Shown here: piece after piece, positions 45,764-58,197 of the stretch
Numbering within the stretch: the stretch's first letter is position 1
Layout of the letters: every line of letters begins with the position of its first letter
From: Beta vulgaris subsp. vulgaris
Lineage: Eukaryota > Streptophyta > Magnoliopsida > Caryophyllales > Amaranthaceae
Assembly (NCBI RefSeq): GCF_026745355.1
Contig: NC_079206.1
Location: 28,456,117 to 28,520,116 of the forward strand
Length of the DNA stretch: 64,000 nt
Reading direction: 5' to 3'
Position numbers and translations under genes: made by a program
Notes under the pieces: model-generated
The model's database searches: none
Told to the model about the DNA's origin: nothing
What the model saw: the letters and a program-made list of their open reading frames with translations, nothing else

Positions 45764-46298
45764 TAGAGGTGCGAGTTCGATGTACGGTTTGGATTAAGGC
45801 CCAATCCAAACCGATCCGATGAAAGTTTGGATTTCAATTTTCCAGTCGGAATCCACACAAATTAGAGTTTGAATCCGATTCAATCCAATCCGAGTTTTGA
45901 TACTCTAGATTGGATCCGATCCAAAAAACCGATAGATTTTAGATGAAATAAATTATGCACAACAACAACCTAGTAGATTTTGGAAGTGAGGAATTAAGTG
46001 TTGTTGGGGTTTTAGGGCAGGAAGGGTTGAAGTGTTATGCCTACTGGGCTGTGGACTAGGCTTATTTTGAGAAAAAATTAGTTAAGAACTTAAACCCAAT
46101 ACAGATACATAAAACAAAGCATATTACTATCTGGTTATAGATTGGATTTTTGGATCCAATTATCCAATCCGATCCAAAAAATCCAAGTTTCAAAATATCC
46201 CGTTCTAAATCTAGTCCAAACACAGTTCGAATCCCATATGAATTACTAATTCAGATTGGACTGGATTTCGAATTTTATCCGAATAACTTTCACCCCTA
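45764..46298. mobile_element. hAT-like non-autonomous element
   Basis: The ends read TAGAGGTGCGAGTTCG and, inverted, TAGGGGTGAAAGTTATTCGG, the TAGGGGTG type common among plant hAT elements. The interior is rich in CCAATCCGATCCAA and its complement GGATTGGATCCGAT, so most of it could fold. The 8-9 bp flanks (AATTGTCGG / AATTGCTAG) match only partly. Confidence 0.55.
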
Positions 46299-46330
46299 AA
46301 TTGCTAGTGAAAGATGAAAAATTATAACCT

Positions 46331-47690
46331 ACAGTATACACATAATTATGTCTCCCTATTTAAGGGTCCAATGATGAAATATTGCGGTATTAGTTGGCAC
46401 GAGCCAATGGACGAGTAGTCCGAATAACCATGCCATATGTGTTTGAAATAATATTATATATGAGCTCAATTAATTATCCATGATGATTAATTGCTTATTA
46501 AACCCGTAAAATGTTTTAAGTCCATTTTTATAGTCCAGTGGAATATTTATTCTTTTAATAAATATTTTCGTAAAAAATTTTATTATCTTTAGAACATAAA
46601 TCGGATTTTCAACCAGAAAAATTTGATCTCCGGATTTTTAGGGATAAAAATGACATCTCAAAAGCAAGCGTAGAATAAAAAAAGCTAATATTGCGGATTA
46701 TGCGTCGGACGCGGCGGCTGCGCTCAGCTCGCCACTTTCATCCAATGCCTCACATGTGTACTTGTGACTAACACAGAGTCTTACGCCTGACGCTACTCTT
46801 GTGTGAGACACAAGATAATCTTTTATCTTTTCAAAAATGCGTTACCACGTGTACGGTTTCAACTGGGTGGACCACGTTAGTGCGCCAATCTGCTCCAATC
46901 TGTGCCTGACGCGTGTCTTTGCGCCTGCCACATAGGCCTCCGCCTGGCGCAGGGCTTGTGTGGAGCGCACACGTTTTTTCGCCGAGAAATACGGGATGAT
47001 TTCTTGAATCAGAGGCTAATTTGAATGATTATTTTACGAACACAAACTTTCTCAAATACTACCACGTACACTTCGAATACTAAAATACTCAAGCACTTTC
47101 AATCTTTCAAATCAATTTGTGTTCCTAATACTATATTCATGGTTCCAAGATTGCTTCGCCTAAAGGTCGTTACGCTCTCCGATCTAAACCACATAGGTAT
47201 AATCCTGAGGATCCTTGAATAATTATATTTTAGTTTATTGAAGTTACTAACCATTTCTTGTCATGATGTATATATTTAATTAATAATCGTGTCTCTTTGT
47301 AAATTCTAACCTTTTTTTCTTTTATTTCTGTATATAATATTCATGCTATTATATGGTTGTTCTATGCATGCCTGATTGCAACATTTATCACCTTGTATTT
47401 ATTGTTAATCAAGACCTAAATAGATTTTATAACTAATTTAGATAACATGAACAACCTGTTAGATTCCCTGTAATATTGATTGTCAAATAACATACCACTA
47501 AAAATTAGTCTTTTATGTGTTTCCTGAACCAACTTAGACTAAATATTTTTAGGGTATATTAAAACGTTATATGATTATTATTTTACATAAAATATGTATT
47601 GAATCGGTAATTAGTAGAGGCCAACAATGTGCAATATACTATTTGATATCAAAGTGAGGACGCTTGACTTTCTAATAGTTAGTTACCAAT
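46331..47690 (+). repeat. Ty3-type LTR copy B
   Basis: Collinear with copy A from TACACATAATTATGTCTCCC to CCAACAATGTGCAATATA. It has the same GC-rich block (ATGCGTCGGACGCGGCGGCT), but its TATA box is degraded (GAGAAATACGGG). No polypurine tract precedes it, so it is either a 5' LTR or truncated. It lacks the Mutator-like insertion and so preserves the empty site. Confidence 0.7.
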
Positions 47691-47819
47691 CTTTTGTTTT
47701 GATTCTTTATATTTGAGAATTTAGTCGAGTTATTTGTGTATTTAAGGATATTTTTTCGCTGCGAAGTAATTTATTTAAGAGTTAATTTTAGTTTATGAAT
47801 GAGTAGTGTGTTTCGCTAG

Positions 47820-48332
47820 CAACTCGGAGGAGCGGGCTATTACACAAGGTATGTCCATGCCAGCTAGGGTGAAATCCCGAAAGGGCGACCTAGGCAAAAC
47901 TTAGGGCACAAAAAAATATAATAAATAAATCAGATCCAGAACTACGAATGGTATGATTGCAAGGATACGTAGGAATCCTCATCTCGAGGTCCGACCGCTT
48001 CAAGAAAATAAAATTAGTCAAGGTTTAATGATTTGACTTTCTAGAAAATGAACTTAATCCTTGCATAGCGTCTCATGCATTCTTAGAGAGTCTAAGTTTG
48101 CATCTTTGCATCATTATGTGCTTTATCTGAGTTGTTTGCACCTATCGGCTAACATCTTCTTCTGCAAGTAATCAGATTGCTTGTAGTTATTGTCCTACAT
48201 ACTAACTTTGCTTTGTAGAGATCGGCGTGTATAGACCAGTTCTAAACCGCAGAGCATTTAGAATCGTTCTCCTCCCCGACACCGTATACTTTAACTTTAA
48301 AATTCCTGAACCTCAGTCAAAGTGGGGGCTTC
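47820..48332 (+). other. 3' internal region of a Ty3-type element before LTR copy C
   Basis: It carries GGTGAAATCCCGAAAGGGCG, the GAACTACGAATGGTATGATT ... GATACGTAGGAATCCTC motif and a final polypurine tract AAAGTGGGGGCTTC. All three have counterparts upstream of LTR copy A. No coding sequence. Confidence 0.6.
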
Positions 48333-49825
48333 TGTAGACATATAATCGTGTCTCCCCATTTAAGGATCCGATAATGAAACATATCGTGATCTTAATTGGT
48401 CCGACCCAAGGGCAGAGCAGTCTGAAAAGCCATTCAAAACTATTTTAAAAAGTGTTAAAGTCCTATTTTAAAGCCCAATTAGTTTGTCATGATAACTAAT
48501 TGTATTTGGAGCCCAATCCTTTAAAAAGCCCAATTAATTATTTAATAATAGTTAATTTAAGAAAATTAAGTTTTTAAAAGATATTTTTTATAAGTTAAGA
48601 TCAGATTTTATCCCGTAAAATCAGATAATAAGATAAAAGAAAATCTTTTAGAATGCGCTTTTATCAACAAACAGGCAAAACGTGTTAAAAATAAGCCTTG
48701 CGCTGAGTGCACCAACGTCTGCTGAGCGCAACTGACTGTGCTGAGTGCAGCGGATTGTGCTGAGTGCATAGATAAGCACACGTGTCCAGCCACATATTTG
48801 CATGTAAGCCCGTGCCAGGCGTACAGATGTGCCATGTAGACTTATGTGTTATATAGAGTTTTGCGTCAAGCGCAATTCTCTGCATGATGCGCAGAGCTTC
48901 TTTCTTATGTTTTTCGAAACGCATGCCCCTTGTACACTTTTTGCTAGGCATGTCGCGTCATGCGCTTGACACGTTAGGTGCAGCAGGTTCGGTGTCGTTT
49001 TCCCTATAAATAGGTCTGATTTACGAACAGATTTCAGAACAGATTTTCCATATAACACTCGACGAATATATTACGAACCTTTATACGAACTACAAAACCT
49101 GCCTACAAAAACTCATATCTTCCAACACAAATACATTCAATCTACATACATACACATTCAGATTTTGAGGCTTCAAGATTGCTCGTCCCAAAGGTTGTTT
49201 ATCTCGCAGACCCAAGCCTCGGTATAACTCCTGAGGGTCATTAAATTAATTATTTTTATATGGAAGTTACTAACTGTTTTCTTTCCTGATGTAGATCTTG
49301 AATATAGAATTAATCGTCCTACTGTATATTCTAAACCCTTTTTCTTTCTTATTTATTTATTTTCATACATTATCATATACTTGATTGATTATTTTATGCA
49401 TATTATATGATTGTCCTGTATTATTGCTTTTATATATGACCCATGTGTTATTTTTGCTAATCAAAGGCCTAAAGAATTGTTCTAATATTAATAAAATTAA
49501 TTTGGACAACTAGCTACGTTAACTAAAAATAGACTTTTAATGTGTTTCCTGAACCAACTTAGACTAATTATTTTTAGGATGCTTAAAACATTTTGTGGTT
49601 ATTCTTTTGCATAAAAATTGACATGAATCAAAATTTAGTAAAGGTCAGCAATGGGTAATATAGTTCATGACTGTGTTGTACCTTCACCCCCGAACTCAAT
49701 CATTGGTTCACTCTGACCTTTCTATGGAGTCATGACGGGAAAATCTACATTCTAGAAGTCCTTAATTTTTCCCTACGATTTTTCCATATCCAATTAGGTT
49801 TATGCTTCTTCCTAAAAAGAACTAT
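48333..49825 (+). repeat. Ty3-type LTR copy C
   Basis: It starts TGTAGACATATAATCG after a polypurine tract. It shares the landmarks of copies A and B but is the most diverged. A TATA box CCCTATAAATAGGTC lies at about 49002. The 3' end is placed before TTGGCGACTT, which resembles the TGGCGAC start of the primer site used by Tat/Ogre elements. Confidence 0.6.
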
Positions 49826-49990
49826 TGGCGACTTCTTTCAAGAAAAAAAATTCAATAAAACCATTACAGTGGGGTTGTCAAATCTAATACGCGCTCATCC
49901 CGCGTAGGCAAAAGAAAAACACGCCAACACATCCCTGAGGATTTCTTCTTACCAATTGTTAAAAACTAAAGGAATAAACTAATCTCGATA
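49826..49990 (+). other. PBS-like site and leader after LTR copy C
   Basis: TGGCGACTTCTTTCAAG starts the region; only the first eight bases agree with the usual arginine-tRNA site TGGCGACTCTG. The sequence after it (GGGGTTGTCAAATCTAATAC ... GCGCTCATCCCGCG) looks like untranslated leader. If real, copy C would have both a PPT before and a PBS after it. Confidence 0.35.
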
Positions 49991-51350
49991 TATATAAGTT
50001 CATATGAGAATGCATACTTACATGAGAAATGAGAATGAATTCTACGCGCTATAACTCTTATGATAACTGATGTAACTCTAAGGACAAAGTGATCTAACTC
50101 TTAAAAAAAAGAATATTAGAAAAAAATATTTCTTTTGGTCTCTAAACTTTTTAGGGGGTATAACTCTAATGAACAAGTGTTATATCTCTAATCCAATCGT
50201 GTGGTTGAGATTCATTCTCATTTCTCATGTAAGGGAGCTCCTCAAGATTTCGAGAGCATAAATGTGCCACATAGAATTGCCATATCATTAATTTTTATTT
50301 TTATTTTTTTTCAAAAAAATAGAGTTCTACATAGAATTAGATACATATAAGGAGCTTTAGATAAACGAAAATTAGAGTTTTTTTTTATAAAGAACTACCT
50401 AAATTATTATATTATGTAAATTGTGTATTATTTGTGCTACGTAATTTGTACTATATATTATAATTTTTGTATCATGGAAAGTGCTCGAAATATGCTCCGA
50501 AAGAAGATGCATTTACAATATAGTTCTACAACTTATGAAATAAAGAGCGCCATGTAGGATTAATATTTTTAAAAATAGGGTTTTGCATATATTTAAATGC
50601 ATAAAAGGAGTTTTCGATAAGGAGAACTTAGAGTTTGGTTTTGAATAAACAACCTAAATTATGATATTATATAAATTGAATATAACTTTTGCTACATAAT
50701 TCAATACATTATAATTTTTTACCATTGAAGAGTGCTTAAAATATGTTTCAAAATAAGATCCATTTACAATACAGTTTTAAAACTCATGAAAATATATTTA
50801 TTATATGAATGGTAAGGCATTATTTAGTCTTTCTTTTAGATAAATATAATAATAAATATAAGTATAGTGTATTGTATGTGATTACAACATTTTATCATAG
50901 TTCCAATTTACAAGATTAAACGTATTATCTTTTAAAAAATATAAGTCTTACTCACTTAAATCAAAACAACTAAGTATTGCAATAAAATTTATTAAGGAAA
51001 CTTTGTTATTACAACAAAAACTAAAATCTATAGCGATAAAATTACATATATATTAGAATTTTGGATGACGAAAAAATTAGAGTTTGATTTCAAAAAAACA
51101 ACCTTAGAATGTTATATAAAGTTTCACCTAAGCACACCATTTCATTCCTTTTATTTTATTTTTAAAAAAATAGTGTTCAACATAGATATAAATACATATA
51201 AGGTGTTTTGTATAAGTGAAGATTCCAGTCTGATTTTAAATAAACAACCTAAATTATTATACTATGTAAATTGAATATAACATTTGTACAACTTTTATCA
51301 TAGACTCGAGTGCACCGTGAGCATGGTACACCCAGGTTAATTTTTTGCTC
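49991..51350. repeat. AT-rich non-coding region with diverged ~200-bp repeats
   Basis: Three diverged copies of a segment share ATAAGGAG-TTTGATAA..., AACAACCTAAATTATTATA, ATGTAAATTGAATATAAC and CATTTACAATACAGTTTTAC. They start near 50343, 50596 and 51188; the third continues after the insertion at 51351-51785 to about 51985. No ORF or RNA gene. Confidence 0.6.
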
Positions 51351-51785
51351 CACTACAAAGGGATTGGTTTTTAGCGACAGAAAAATTAGTCGTTACTTAG
51401 TGTCAGATTTGTTTGGGTAGTTGATTTGTAATGGAGCACTTGCGACTGAAATTGTGGTAGTATCAATTTAAGGATTGAATAATTTTCAATGGCTCATTAA
51501 GGACGGATCTTGAGTAGTATTTAATTTGCGACTGAAATTTGCAACGGAAATTGTGTTAGTATCAAATTAGGGACTGAGTAATTTTTGGTGGCTAATTTGA
51601 GACCAATCATTTTTCAGTAGTTACTTTGTGACTGATATTTGCGACTGAATATGTGTTAGTAGCTAATCTACGACTAAAATTTCATCAATATCAACTAAGT
51701 GATGGATACCATATCCGTAGTTAATTAGCAACATATTTGTGATTGATCGCAAAAATCCATCATAGTGGGGATCTTTCTTTTAGTG
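51351..51785. mobile_element. CACTA-type miniature element
   Basis: It begins CACTACAAAGGGATTGG and ends, on the opposite strand, CACTAAAAGAAAGATCCCC. The interior is built of GCGACTGAAATTTGCGACTG-like units and TTAGTCG/TTAGCGAC words. A target duplication is not evident. Its insertion appears to separate the two parts of the third 200-bp repeat. Confidence 0.5.
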
Positions 51786-52035
51786 TAATTGCGTATTTGA
51801 AATAATCGAAATGAGCAAACGAGTAAAAATTAATCTTGGTTATATGATGAATGAACTGTAACTTTTGCTACAACTTTGGAATAATATAATTTTTTTTTTT
51901 ATTATTGTAGACTGCTCGAAATATGGTTCAAAATGAGTTTCATATACAATACAGCTTTACAACTTATGAAAATTTATTTACTTAGATGAACAATAACATA
52001 TTATTTATTCTTTATGTTAAATACATATAAAAATA

Positions 52036-52567
52036 AGGACTTTTTTGTCCCAAACTACCGTTCTCTTTAAAGTTTTGCGAGAAACTACCTTATAACAAAT
52101 TTGTTGTCCCAAACTACCTTAGTTTTACTAATTTTCGGCGTTGACATCCACTTTATGCCTATTTTCCGCATTAATTTTTTTTTAGTTTAAAATTGTGGGA
52201 GAAAAAAAAATTACCCTTATGAAGAGGAGACTCAGGAGGTGATTGTTTCAATTTAACTTGAAATAGAAGAGGAATTTGAGGGTGGATTGGTGATACAAAG
52301 TGTCGACATAGATATGAGAGTGTAAAGGGAAATGAAAATAATAGGGGGGGGGGGGAGAATGAAAAAAGAGTTTGAAGAGGTCAAGTGATATTACATGACA
52401 TTAAAATAATGAAAATAATGGAAAAAATAAAGTCCGAAAACATGCATAAGGTAGTTGTCAACAACAAAATGGTAAAAAGTAAGGTAGTTTGGGACAACAA
52501 CTTTTTTATGAGGTAGTTTCTCGCAAAAATTTGAAAGTTAAAAGTAGTTTGGGACAAAAACAATCCT
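52036..52567. mobile_element. Fold-back element (TTTGTCCCAAACTACC family)
   Basis: Inverted arms of about 80-90 bp share TTTTTGTCCCAAACTAC, GCGAGAAACTACCT and GTTGTCCCAAACTACCTTA. A 7-bp direct repeat AAAAATA flanks the element (52029-52035 and 52568-52574). The centre has a poly-G run and no ORF. Confidence 0.75.
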
Positions 52568-52574
52568 AAAAATA

Positions 52575-54084
52575 ATTATAAAAATAGCGTATTATATGTG
52601 ACAATAGCAATTATATATTTCAAAATCATACTTTTAAAAATTAAGTTATATAAAGATAAAAATTAAATATCTATAATTTTGAACCTATAGAATACCATGG
52701 TGTCATTGCATGAAGAATCAAATGAAAGTTTGTCTACGACACTGCAGAGGTATTTTGCAATCGACTAATTATTTTATTCTTAGAATATTTATTGGATATA
52801 TAATTATTTATATTTGCCTTTTCCATAAATATGTATGTCAAATTTGATTCCTTTTTTCATAAACTTAATTCTACTAAAACTAATTGGAAAATCAAGGTTC
52901 GCGTTTCTAGACGATTTGAGGTCACGAATCATAAAAAAGGAGAAAGTTTCATAATTCTTGATATGTCATGATTGGCGAATAGGTATATTTTTCTCATAAA
53001 AATTAAAGTATTTTCGATTATTGGTAGATGTTAGTTTTATATTTAATTAATTTTATACATGATACCATCATTATGATATTTTTTTGGCTTTTCCATCTTC
53101 CATTGTATATGCACTAGTGTTTATGTGCTATATTAGAAGTTGAAGTTGTGGCTGACACTCATGTTTTTCTCTATTATTTTCGTCATGCATCTATTAAATT
53201 ATTGCCCTCTACTTTCTTCTAGCATCATTCGGGTATTCTTCATGCTATAGCTATGTTGCCAATTATTGGGATACCATTTTAAAATAGACATAGTTGCAAT
53301 ATCCAATTGAATATCAAAAAATATAAATTTATGTTAATGACAAATACTTTCTTCGTTCTTTTTCTACTGCAAAAATTGGTTTGGTCATGGTTTTTGAGGA
53401 AATGCAAAATAGATAGTTTAGCATAGAGGTACCTTTTTAATTAACTAGAGTAGGGGATAAATAAATCCTTAATAAAGTAACACAGCTTTATAAGGCAATT
53501 TGAGTAATTAATGATGGTTTTATTAATATAAAGTAAAGGCAATATTTTTTTTACCAAAAGTCGAGTGCTCCCAATGGATAAAACTACCCAAAGTGTGGCA
53601 ATTGTTGCAATATAAAAAGAACATAAGATGGTGTTGAAAATTTTTATTTTACAACAGCACAAAATCAACAATATTAACAAAAAAATTCAAAAATATAAAT
53701 TAAACAACAACTCGTGCAACGGCGGGCTTCAAACTAGTAAAGAATATAGGAAATATTATATATTATTGTCTTAAGGCTAAATCTAACTTACGGAGTAAGT
53801 ACTAGTTTACAATATTAACAGGTAGTAAATTGAAAAAGGAACTTTACATGAAATTATGGATACCAAACTATGACCCGATTATCATGGAAAAAATGGGTTC
53901 TAAACTTATATATCGGCAAATGGATTAATAAAAACAAGGGAAAAATTATGTACTTTCTCCGTGTATGTTTTAAATGAAACATTGGGTGAAATAACATTAT
54001 TCATTAATCATTTTTGAATCCAATTTATCGTTATTATATAAAGAAAAACATAGTCAAGTGTGATCTTGTTAGATTCATTTTGAT
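52575..54084. other. AT-rich region without recognised features
   Basis: I see no gene, transposon end or structured repeat in this stretch apart from short A/T runs. Confidence 0.4.
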
Positions 54085-54926
54085 GCATATTATTTTTTCA
54101 GTCTAGAAACTGATAAAACAAGTGATGTGTGATTGGAGAGATCTGATTCCCGAGTTGGAATGTAATCCCGAGCATTGACAAAGATCCTGCAAAATAGTAG
54201 AGCGACCTGGGGGTTTTCCCAGGAAAACCTCTCCGATGCTCAAGTCAGTTGAGGTAGAGAGAGAAAGTGTGTAATTGATAAGACTGGTCCTATTTATAGG
54301 ATTGAGGATCCTTAGAAAGCTAACCTTAAAAGGATGTTCCCCATTGGTTAGGTGGCCTCCCTTGTATTAGGGAAATTATGGGATATTTCCCTTTTTGAGA
54401 TGGGCCTTTGTTGACTTTGGGCAAGGAAACCTTTATGAGGTCCCATCAAGAGATCGGTTGTGGGACCCACATCTCTTTTGTAGACCTAGCCAACCCATTC
54501 ATGTTAGCTGGCCACCGTGGACAAAGTCCCCAAACAATTAACCCCACGTCAGAGGGAATAGGTCCACTAAATCCAAACCTGTGGCAGAACTACTCGTCAG
54601 CCCTCCCATCCCCAGTTGGGGTGACATGGCCCCTAACGTGATCCGACCAGGGTACCAGGTACATATATTTAGCCTCGACGACATATGAACTACGGCTCGA
54701 GTGACATTTGAACTAAATACTCGGCCGTGTATGAAATTACTTGGGATCGAGTGTTGTTCGCAATACGGATTTGGCCAGTGAGCTTTAACAAGGCCGAGGA
54801 ACATGAACGAGAGAACACGTGGATGAGTGATGTTCGGAAAAAACAGTTAGCTTTTTCAGCCAAGTAGGAGGTCATTCTAACCCCGAGGAAGGCCAAGAGA
54901 GGTAGATCAGACTCGAGGGTGGGGTT
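54085..54926 (-). repeat. Probable Ty3-type LTR fragment, - strand
   Basis: On the - strand a TATA box (CCTATAAATAGGACC, about 54288) is followed by CTTGAGCATCGGAGAGGTTT and TTCCTGGGAAAACCCCC, the R/U5 wording common in plant Ty3/gypsy LTRs. The 5' part (higher coordinates) is cut at 54927, where the SIRE-type element begins, so that element probably inserted into this LTR. Confidence 0.5.
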
Positions 54927-56290
54927 TGTTGAACCCTAGTTTTGATGATGACAAAGAAACAAAGATGCAAACTAAGTAGTGAACTAATGAGTTATTTAAG
55001 TGTATGATTTTTAAGGTATCAGTGAAAGGAACTAGGAGAATACGAAGTCAAGGAAGAAGTCAAGAGAAGATTTCAAAGACTAAGTAAAGATGTTTCTAGA
55101 AGTTGATACTGAAGCAGCATTGGATCAAGAAGAATAAAAGCAAGGCGTTTTATTTTCTAGTTCCATTGTAAAAGGAACAAGTAAGGATGGTAAGGAACAC
55201 TGGTAGTCTTATTTGAGAATGACAGTTTGTTCCTTTCTAAGGAACAAACTAAATGGCACTAAACGAATCTGTTAAAGGAACTTGATATATAAAAGGAACT
55301 AGACTTAGGCGTGAAATAGTATAACGGTACAATTATGAAGTTGAGTAAGTCATGCCTAAATATTAGGAAACCAGTTCTATCTAAGTGAAAATCAGTTTTA
55401 ATAGAAAATCTTTTAAGGAAAAGATTTTGTTTTTCGAAAAAGGTAAGAAAATATTTATCCGGTTTATAAGAAGATTTTATTTAAAAGATAATATTTTCTT
55501 AAAGATTAAAATTCAGTTTTAATATTAAATCTGTTTTCAGGTTAACTGATTTTCGGATAAAGCTCAAGAAACTCCTTATCTTTAGGAGCAGTGGCTAAAA
55601 CATATCCACGTCCAAAAAGAGATCATGGGATCATGGGACATGATAAGGAACGTGTTCCTTAAGGGAAGAAACATCATGGGATAATGGATTTAATATGAAC
55701 TCGATTTTAACTCCCAAGTTCTATGTGTTTGTCACTATAAATATTGAAGTCTAAATAAGTTCCAAAGTGTGTCTGACTAAGTAATTAAGTGAGTTTAACT
55801 AATTAAGTGTCAGTGCCTTCATTCTCTCATAATAGCCATTTGTTCTTTGCTTTCTTACTCTAATTCCTCTAAGCTTATTTCGATCAATTGTATTTTGGTT
55901 TTTGGGGTAAGGGACTTTGAGTGAAGTTCTGTAAGAGAGAAGCTTTGAGTAAAGCTAGTAAGAGTGAGAAAAACTTCGAGTGAAGTTGAGAGGAACTACT
56001 GTTTAGGGAACAGTGGCTCAGGAACTTGAGTTTAGGAACTCAAGGTGTGGCTCGAAATAGAATTAGGTTGTAACAAAGTTGTTTGGCCTAATTAGTGAAA
56101 GAGTTGAGTTTAAAATCCCTAGTGATCGAGGTTGTTTCTTCTTGTTGGGCCCAAGAAGTTTTTCCTCGTAAAAATCCCTTGTGTTCCTCTAGCTTGTTTA
56201 TTCGTTTAAGTTTAAATTTCCGCAAAAAGTTACGTTTATTTCTACACATACAATTCACCCCCCTCTTGTAGTGTTCCTAGGGAAATAACA
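54927..56290 (+). repeat. 5' LTR of the SIRE-type element
   Basis: 1364 bp with TG...CA ends (TGTTGAACCC ... GAAATAACA). The TATA box TATAAATA lies at 55736-55743. GGAAC/GTTCC words are very frequent. The PBS follows two bases after its end. Confidence 0.85.
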
Positions 56291-56292
56291 AT

Positions 56293-56304
56293 TGGTATCA
56301 GAGC
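56293..56304 (+). promoter_or_regulatory. Primer binding site of the SIRE-type element
   Basis: TGGTATCAGAGC, the initiator-Met tRNA complement, followed by TAGAAC. Confidence 0.9.
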
Positions 56305-56355
56305 TAGAACTCACGATAGATAGGAAACCCTATTGAGAAAAAGATCCAAGGAACA

Positions 56356-58182
56356 ATGAATACCACCGAGAAACTTGAGGAAGGTTACTCTACTCAAATG
56401 CCTCCTATGTTCAATGGGAAGTACTACAACTACTGAAAGAACCGCATGGAGATATTCATCAAAGCTGAAAACTATCAGGTATGGAGAGTCATTGAAGTTG
56501 GTGATTTTGAAGTCATAACTACAAATGACAAAAATGAGGTAACTCCAAAACCCCTCTCTGATTATGACAAATCTGATTTTGAAAAGATGGAAGTAAATGC
56601 CATGGCTATTAAACTGTTGCATTGTGGACTTGGACCCCATGAACATAATAGGATCATGGGATGCAAATTCGCAAAGCAAATATGGGATTTACTAGAAGTA
56701 ACCCATGAAGGAACTAATGAAGTCAAAAGATCCAAAATTGATTTACTTATGAATCAATATGAACTGTTCTCCATGAAATCTAAGGAAAGCATTTGAGATA
56801 TGTTTACTTGTTTTACTAACATTATTAATGAGTTAGCTTCTCTTGGAAAGTTTATTTCATCTGACGAACAGGTTCGAAAGGTTCTTAGGAGTCTTCCTAA
56901 GGATAGATGGATGGCTAAAGTCACTGCTCTTCAAGAAACAAAAGACTTCACTAAGTTCAACTTAGAACAGCTGGCAGGGTCACTTATGACTCATGAGCTT
57001 CACCTTGATACTAAATATGGTGAAAGCTCCAAATCAAAATCCATTACTCTCAAAGCAGATGACGAAGATGATTCAGACTTAGAAGAAGAAGAAGCAGCCC
57101 TCATGGTTCGAAAATTTCGAAAGATGTATAGGAACATGAAGAACGGGAACTTCAAAGGTAAAACTAAGAAATTTTCTAACAAAACTGCTTGTCATAAATG
57201 TGGTAGTACATATCACTTCATCAAGGAATGTCCACTTTGGGAAAATGACAAAACCAAAGAAAGGAACAAGGAACGCTTTGCTGAAAGGAACAAAGAATCC
57301 AAGGCACCCTTCTCTAAAGCAAACGTTTGCAAAGCAATGATAGCTGCTTGGGGAGACTTAGAGACGGAAGAAGAAGAGGAACAACAAACTGAAGAAACAG
57401 CAAACCTTTGCCTCATGGCAAACATTGATGAAAAAGAAGATGAAGAAAAGGTTGAGGTAAGCCAACATGGTCTTGAGTCAGACTTAGATTGTAAAACTAG
57501 GTCTGAAATATATGATCTTCTTTATAATGCAATTCTTGAATGTAGAGATGAACGTGAAAAACATAAACAAACTGAACACATAAAGGTCTGCAAAGAACAC
57601 ATAGAATGGCTTAAGAAAATGAGAACAGATGTTGAAACAAGATTCTTTGACTTATTTGATAAAAACTTAAAAATCAAAGAATGCTATGAAAGTTTGAAAA
57701 ATGAAAATTATCTAATCAATTTAGAGATTTCACACTTGAAGGAGTTTGTCCCTGTTCTAAGTTCCTTTGATATAAGATCAACGCCTTTGAAAGGTTACAG
57801 ATCTGAGATTGAAAATTTAAATAAAGAAAAAATTTCTTTAAAGGAACAGATCTGCAATCTTAAAAAGGAACTGGTTGTTGCAAGGAACAGAGGCAAAATG
57901 ATGGCTATTCCTAAGTGGATTGAGAAACCACAGACCAAAAGAAAAGAAGGTCTTGGTTTTGAGAACTACAAGAAAAGGAACAAGACAAAAAATATGTAGA
58001 TCTACCTAGTGACAAATTTTGTATGTACTGTGGAAAGGTAGGTCACTACATAAATCAATGCAAACTAAAAACTGAAATGATTGGCAAGAATGTGAAGATA
58101 AGTAACAAGAAATGTGTTGTCAAATCAAGTCCTAGTCAAGAACAGGAACCCAGTAAAGAAGGGGTTCCTACAACTAACAATT
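56356..58182 (+). pseudogene. SIRE-type gag pseudogene
   Basis: The reading frame from ATG 56356 is kept to about 57999 but has TGA stops at 56434 and 56794. The first replaces an expected Trp codon and the second probably an Arg codon. It contains the UBN2-type gag domain (KKVL..., VRKVLRSLPKDRWMAKVTAL), acidic and coiled-coil parts and a first CCHC knuckle (CHKCGSTYHFIKEC, about 57190). After a frameshift near 57996 a second knuckle CMYCGKVGHYINQC follows. Two knuckles spaced like this are normal for SIRE gag. Confidence 0.87.
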
Positions 58183-58197
58183 AGTTGATTTTTACAG

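Noticed and set aside
54408..54896. Short frames on both strands before the SIRE element
   Set aside because: They overlap an LTR-like segment with TATA and R/U5-type wording on the - strand and show no protein motif.
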